DNA of 16,279 bases, taken from a bacterium (lineage in GTDB: Bacteria > UBA6262). Below, piece by piece: positions 13,601 to 16,279 of this stretch. Location of the stretch: positions 1 through 16,279 of the forward strand of contig JAQUQP010000016.1 of NCBI GenBank assembly GCA_028716025.1, in the 5' to 3' direction. Position numbers and translations under genes: made by a program. Within the stretch, counting starts at the first letter, position 1. Every line of letters starts with the position of its first letter. A model generated the notes under the pieces. The model saw only the letters and a program-made list of their open reading frames with translations, had not been told where the DNA came from and made no database searches.

Positions 13601-16279
13601 AACTCCGCGCAGCGGAAGAATTGAAAGCCCGACAGAAAGCCGAATTAAAAGCCAGGCAAGAAAATGAGAAGAAGATCAAAGAGGAAGCTGATCTGCGGGC
13701 TAAAGAAGCCGCGGAACAAAAAGCCAAAGAAGAGGCAGAACTTAAAGCCAAAGAAATAGAATGGCTTAAAGATAAATATATATTGGTAGAAAAGAAAGCT
13801 GCGTTCCTTCCCGCGCCCAATAAAAAAGCTGCGCCCAGCGGCACAGCGCTCGCCGATACCAGTTTCAAGATCGTGACCAGGACCAACGAATGGTATGGCG
13901 TTGATACGTCATCGGGCACAGCTTTTATCCCTATTGACAAAGTTAAACTGATGACTGAACAGGAACTGAACGCCTATCGCCAACAGCAGGAACTTGCCCT
14001 CCAGGAAAAACTGAAAAAAGAAACAGAAGAGAAAGCCAGGAAAGAAACTGAGCTAAAAGCCAAACTGGAAGCAGAGCGCAAAGCCAAGGAAGAAATGGAA
14101 TTAAAAGAGCGCCAGGCCGCTGAAGAAAAAGCCCGGCAGGAAGCCGAAGCCAAGGCCAAAATAGAATCTGAGGTTTTAAATAAATATATCCTGGTGCAAG
14201 TAGATAATGCCAACCTCAGGTCAGCTCCTAAAAAATCATCACCGATCATTACCAGGGCTAAAGAAGGGGAATCTTTCAAACTTGTCTGGATCGAATCAGA
14301 TGATGACAATACCCGGTGGTACCAGGTCAATGTCCCCTCAGGCCAACAGACCATTAAAGCCTATATCCATTCATCCCTAGCCAAACCGGTAACCAAGGAT
14401 GAACTCGATAAGATCACCCGATCAGGGCAGCCTATCGCCATATTGCCGCCAGTTACAACCGCGGCATTAGAACCAGCAATCATTGAGCCTCTGCCTCCAG
14501 CCACCACTGAAACAGCTGAACAAAAAGCCAAGGCAGAATCAGATGCTAAAATGCTGGCCTATATCGAAGATAAATATGTCTTGATCTTAATTGATAATAC
14601 GAATATCAGGACCGCTCCGGATAAAAGCGCCGCGCTGATCACCAAAGCCAGGATTGACGAAGCTTTTAAAATAACCTGGATCAAGAAAGACCGGGCAAAT
14701 ACCCCGTGGTACCAGGTAAGCCTGTCCACTGGTACGCAACTAATGGACGGATATGTAATTTCCACGCTAACCAAACTAATTACCAAACAACAACTTGGCG
14801 AACATCGCTTTGCCCAGGAACAGGCGGCCCAAAATAAGGCTAGACAAGAAGCCGAACGTAAAGCCAAGCTGGAGACTGAACAAAAAGCCAAGGAAGAAAA
14901 ACTTCGGTTAGAAGCTGAAGCTAAGGTGAAAAAAGCGGCGGAATTAAAAGCACAACAAGAAGAAAAAGCCCGCCTGGAAGCCGAGGCTAAAGCTAAGCGG
15001 GAAGCTGAATTAAAAGCCAAACAGGAAGCTGAACAAAAAGCCAAAGAAGAAAAAGAACGTTTGGCCCGGGAAGCCGCGGAATTAAAAGCCAGGCAGGAAA
15101 CTGAAGCAAAAGCCAAAAAAGCGGCAGAATTAAAAGCCCAGCAAGAAGAAAAATCCAGACTGGAAGCAGAATCCAGAGCTAGAGAACAGGAATGGCTAAA
15201 AGACAAATACGTGGTCATTACCACTAATAATACTAATTTAAGGCAAGCTCCATATAAAACTGCGAGTATTATCACTAAAGCTAAAACCGGTGATGTCTTT
15301 AAGCTGAAAGCCCGTGGTAATGAATGGTATGAATTACTTAAGCCGCCAGACCAAGTGGTCTTTGTTATGGCCAGTCTTATAAAGGTAATGAGCGAATCAG
15401 AAGTCCAAGCAAAAGCTGAAGCAGAACGTTTGGCTAAGGAAGAAAAAGAACGGCTGGAAGCAGAAACCAAAGCCAAACAGGAAGCCGAAAGACTAGCTAA
15501 AGAAGAAGCCGCCAGAAAAGCCAAAGAACTGCGCGCGGCAGCTGAACTGGCGAAACAACAGGAAGAAGAACAGAAAAAACGCGAAGCCGCGGAACTGAAA
15601 GCCAGGCAGGAAGCTGAACAAAAAGCCAGGTTAGAAGCCTATGTTAGAGATAAATATATCCTTACCACATTGGATAGTACGAATCTACGAAGCGCGCCGG
15701 ATAAAAATTCAACGATCATAGCCAAAGCTAATAATGACGTATCTTTCAAAGTGACTTGGATATCCCCGGACAAGCAGAATGTGCCCTGGTACCAAATAGC
15801 AGTTCCCAGCGGAACTAGCACTATCCAGGCTTATGTAGTTTCTACATTAGCTAAGTTAGTGACTGTGCAAGAGCTTAATGATCATCGGCTGACCCAGCAA
15901 AAAGAGGCTGAAGAAAAAGCCAGGCTGGCCCGGGAAGCCGCGGAATTAAAAGCCAAGCAAGAAGCTGAACTGCAAGCCAAACAGGAAGCCGAAAGACTAG
16001 CTAAAGAAGAAGCCGCCAGAAAAGCCAAAGAACTGCGCGCGGCAGCTGAACTGGCGAAACAACAGGAAGAAGAACAGAAAAAACGCGAAGCCGCGGAACT
16101 GAAAGCCAGGCAGGAAGCTGAGCGCAAGTCGAAGCTCGAAGCTGAAAAAGCGCAGGAAGAAGAATGGCTTAAAGACAAATATGTCCTGGTACAATATAAA
16201 GATGCCAATATCAGGAAGATTGCCAATAAAAACGCTGACATCGTCCAAAAGGCTCAACTCGGCCAGGATTTCAAGATCA
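10699..16279 (+). CDS. Giant exported SH3b-repeat/coiled-coil protein (3' end missing)
   Basis: One uninterrupted frame, checked codon by codon, runs to the right edge: at least 1860 residues. The start at 10699 has AGGGA 5 nt upstream; an ATG six bases earlier lacks one. Residues 1-31 look like a signal peptide (basic start, core FYFFLTLSLAALYSTTL, cleavage after WSA). I count 14 SH3b-like (SH3_3 type) domains of about 60-70 residues, with the pattern NLRxAP, a small-to-bulky mid strand FKL, then WYE/WYQ and a closing strand. They start near 10819, 11071, 11410, 11653, 12067, 12538, 12937, 13261, 13771, 14179, 14569, 15202, 15649 and 16174 (the last cut). Domains 1-5 have short or Pro-rich linkers. 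Later ones are joined by 45-140-residue linkers rich in Lys, Glu, Ala and Gln, probably helical coiled coil, often ending in EWLKDKY. SH3b domains commonly bind peptidoglycan; a periplasm-spanning or surface rod is my inference. No enzyme domain is seen so far. Confidence 0.9.
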   Translation, partial: MTKNKTCITKSFYFFLTLSLAALYSTTLWSAPRKSDQASPGHVIIEIKKAEIRSAPNPASTILEIAFKGEIFKVLHELPDWYLIQLSSGKEGYLSRKYARVKILDTSKKAHPIVSKQVKKETMDNYVLIISSGSFIRTSPKADSKIIAQAKVDNAFKLSKKVSTSWYEIILSNGKKSYVPAAITKIITSADLVKLKAQRKTAVVPKPKTQPQPEPQPKPVVISQPQPQQMVPVEVPQQLYAVAMKNDIILRQEPNISSKIMVTAKQGDHYKINSQEGIWCSISLPDSQQAFVLSKVIRIVKESELAAAVTEATKAARQIKLKTVSVTDKSAKLRAKASDASKVIITASQGTVFKLVWVYKDWYEVLTSSGTAFISDKSAKLVNEEETEAETPVAPVTETPVPAPPAPVQPTPEEPVIIPPVPAPVEEKPAVETKPETEIKPIMEKPAVQDEDAWLRDKYILVTTNMVNVRETADKKSRILARANTDTTYKLLARHKGWYEIFLPPDQNAFIAVSLAEIITEADVLAGPNKFEETRKERQAAELKAKQLRAAEALAKRKETERLAAEAKARKLAEEKSRKEEAFKAKLENEKKVKEDSERRANEVKAKEQEWLKDKYVLITVKKAVLQKAPSIKGKIIATVNIDDTYKLVSRAKDWYELNFSTGTAYLNHNLGTILSETALAEHKQKVAEEKARKEEELKAKLDNERKVKEESDRRAKEAAELKAKQEAERKAKLEAEKAKEQEWLKDKYAFISKKNINLRKAPVKTAPVIAQTKTGESFKIVSRTKEWYEVSLTTGTAFIASSLAEVLTDKELETKRTFEKESAEAKAQQRREAQELKERQEAEAKALDELWCKDKYIVIMADNANLRAEPALKAKILSSAKKSDIFKLLSRGKEWYEIFLPPDQNAFVSIGLVDILTEGEVESRIKKEQEPILRKQRAAEALAKRQEAERLAAEAKAKKEEEEKALKLRAAEELKARQKAELKARQENEKKIKEEADLRAKEAAEQKAKEEAELKAKEIEWLKDKYILVEKKAAFLPAPNKKAAPSGTALADTSFKIVTRTNEWYGVDTSSGTAFIPIDKVKLMTEQELNAYRQQQELALQEKLKKETEEKARKETELKAKLEAERKAKEEMELKERQAAEEKARQEAEAKAKIESEVLNKYILVQVDNANLRSAPKKSSPIITRAKEGESFKLVWIESDDDNTRWYQVNVPSGQQTIKAYIHSSLAKPVTKDELDKITRSGQPIAILPPVTTAALEPAIIEPLPPATTETAEQKAKAESDAKMLAYIEDKYVLILIDNTNIRTAPDKSAALITKARIDEAFKITWIKKDRANTPWYQVSLSTGTQLMDGYVISTLTKLITKQQLGEHRFAQEQAAQNKARQEAERKAKLETEQKAKEEKLRLEAEAKVKKAAELKAQQEEKARLEAEAKAKREAELKAKQEAEQKAKEEKERLAREAAELKARQETEAKAKKAAELKAQQEEKSRLEAESRAREQEWLKDKYVVITTNNTNLRQAPYKTASIITKAKTGDVFKLKARGNEWYELLKPPDQVVFVMASLIKVMSESEVQAKAEAERLAKEEKERLEAETKAKQEAERLAKEEAARKAKELRAAAELAKQQEEEQKKREAAELKARQEAEQKARLEAYVRDKYILTTLDSTNLRSAPDKNSTIIAKANNDVSFKVTWISPDKQNVPWYQIAVPSGTSTIQAYVVSTLAKLVTVQELNDHRLTQQKEAEEKARLAREAAELKAKQEAELQAKQEAERLAKEEAARKAKELRAAAELAKQQEEEQKKREAAELKARQEAERKSKLEAEKAQEEEWLKDKYVLVQYKDANIRKIANKNADIVQKAQLGQDFKI
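11311..11409 (+). other. Pro/Gln-rich linker within the giant protein
   Basis: Codes for a segment dominated by Pro-Gln, Pro-Lys and Pro-Glu pairs between SH3b domains 2 and 3. It is expected to be extended and disordered, similar to wall- or periplasm-spanning spacers. Confidence 0.75.
11866..12054 (+). other. Pro/Glu/Val-rich linker within the giant protein
   Basis: Codes for about 63 residues rich in Pro, Glu, Ala, Thr and Val between SH3b domains 4 and 5. From here on the linkers change from Pro-rich to Lys/Glu/Ala-rich, so this segment marks the border between two architectural halves of the protein. Confidence 0.75.
12196..12227 (+). repeat. 32-bp exact repeat in the PPDQ-type domains, copy 1
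   Basis: Identical to 13390-13421. Both copies code for the central and C-terminal strands of an SH3b domain (EIFLPPDQNA), in domains 5 and 8, which are therefore closer to each other than to their neighbours. Confidence 0.85.
13390..13421 (+). repeat. 32-bp exact repeat in the PPDQ-type domains, copy 2
   Basis: Second copy of 12196-12227, offset 1194 bp, in SH3b domain 8. The flanking sequence has diverged, so this exchange is older than the 148-bp duplication. Confidence 0.85.
15470..15617 (+). repeat. 148-bp perfect direct repeat, copy 1
   Basis: Identical base for base to 15974-16121, 504 bp downstream (a multiple of three, so the frame is kept). It codes for part of the charged linker between SH3b domains 12 and 13. 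Identity also at third codon positions indicates recent duplication or gene conversion, or a possible assembly effect. Confidence 0.93.
15974..16121 (+). repeat. 148-bp perfect direct repeat, copy 2
   Basis: Second copy of the sequence at 15470-15617, in the linker between SH3b domains 13 and 14. The match ends where the copy 1 codon GAA becomes GAG. Confidence 0.93.

Larger units (their letters stand above)
12067..16279 (+). repeat. Array of SH3b domain plus charged linker modules
   Basis: Ten successive modules of one SH3b domain followed by a charged helical linker. Domain starts are spaced 324-633 bp apart, so the modules differ in length mainly through the linkers. By their central strand the domains fall into three types: one with PPDQ after WYE (domains 5, 8, 12); one with S/T-GTA after WY (6, 7, 9); and a longer one with WIxxD...WYQ (10, 11, 13). 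The fourteenth is cut before this region. The array lies inside the giant gene and reflects repeated internal duplication. Confidence 0.85.

Noticed and set aside
12300..16170. Periodic short repeats that might be read as a CRISPR array or satellite
   Set aside because: The repeats are inexact, keep the reading frame, and code for Lys/Glu/Ala helical linkers. There are no uniform repeats with unique spacers.
10734..16257. Many long open frames on the - strand, up to 412 codons, rich in Ser, Ala, Leu and Arg
   Set aside because: They lie opposite the continuous + strand giant gene. GAA/GCC/AAA-rich codons read backwards give TTC, GGC and TTT, with few stops, so such frames are expected. They lack domains and consistent ribosome binding sites.

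Overview
The window looks like chromosomal DNA from a bacterium of moderate GC content, with densely packed genes all on the + strand, purine-rich ribosome binding sites (GGAGG type) and sigma-70-like promoters with 17-nt spacers. Secreted proteins with ordinary signal peptides, a GspF-type membrane protein and a very large periplasmic or surface-type protein suggest a Gram-negative cell plan. The mixture of genes reminds me of uncultured lineages such as Omnitrophota, but that is only an impression and nothing in the window proves a taxon. There is no phage, insertion sequence, CRISPR array, tRNA or rRNA that I can see.

Region 1 (1-2896): the 3' part of a Rex-like NAD(H)-sensing repressor, then serC and serA, tightly spaced and closed by a strong intrinsic terminator. 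SerA makes 3-phosphohydroxypyruvate with reduction of NAD+, and SerC aminates it to phosphoserine, so a redox sensor is co-transcribed with an NAD-linked pathway. Region 2 (2937-4285): a short transcription unit with a 56-residue unknown protein, a secreted dienelactone-hydrolase-fold protein and a small protein with two copies of a Cys-rich module, closed by a second terminator. Region 3 (4262-7568): a radical-SAM tRNA methylthiotransferase of the MtaB type, overlapping by 26 nt a secreted 14-repeat WD40 protein. The apparent mtaB promoter is embedded in the preceding terminator and would start the RNA at the start codon. Region 4 (7573-10484): a clear promoter, then glmM (amino-sugar supply for peptidoglycan and LPS), yajQ and a lone gspF-like gene.

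Region 5 (10485-10698): a promoter, about 115 nt of foldable sequence and an intrinsic terminator, which together look like an independent small RNA (or an attenuator) of a class I do not recognise. A second promoter follows directly, with the same -35 hexamer and the same spacer. Region 6 (10699-16279): a single open frame of at least 1860 codons runs off the right edge. It encodes an exported protein with 14 SH3b-like domains (the last cut by the window) separated by Pro-rich and then Lys/Glu/Ala-rich, probably coiled-coil, linkers. It also carries a perfect 148-bp direct repeat, evidence of recent internal duplication. Its compositional bias produces several long Ser/Ala/Leu-rich open frames on the opposite strand, which I regard as artefacts. 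This giant gene and the small RNA locus before it are the most unusual parts of the window.
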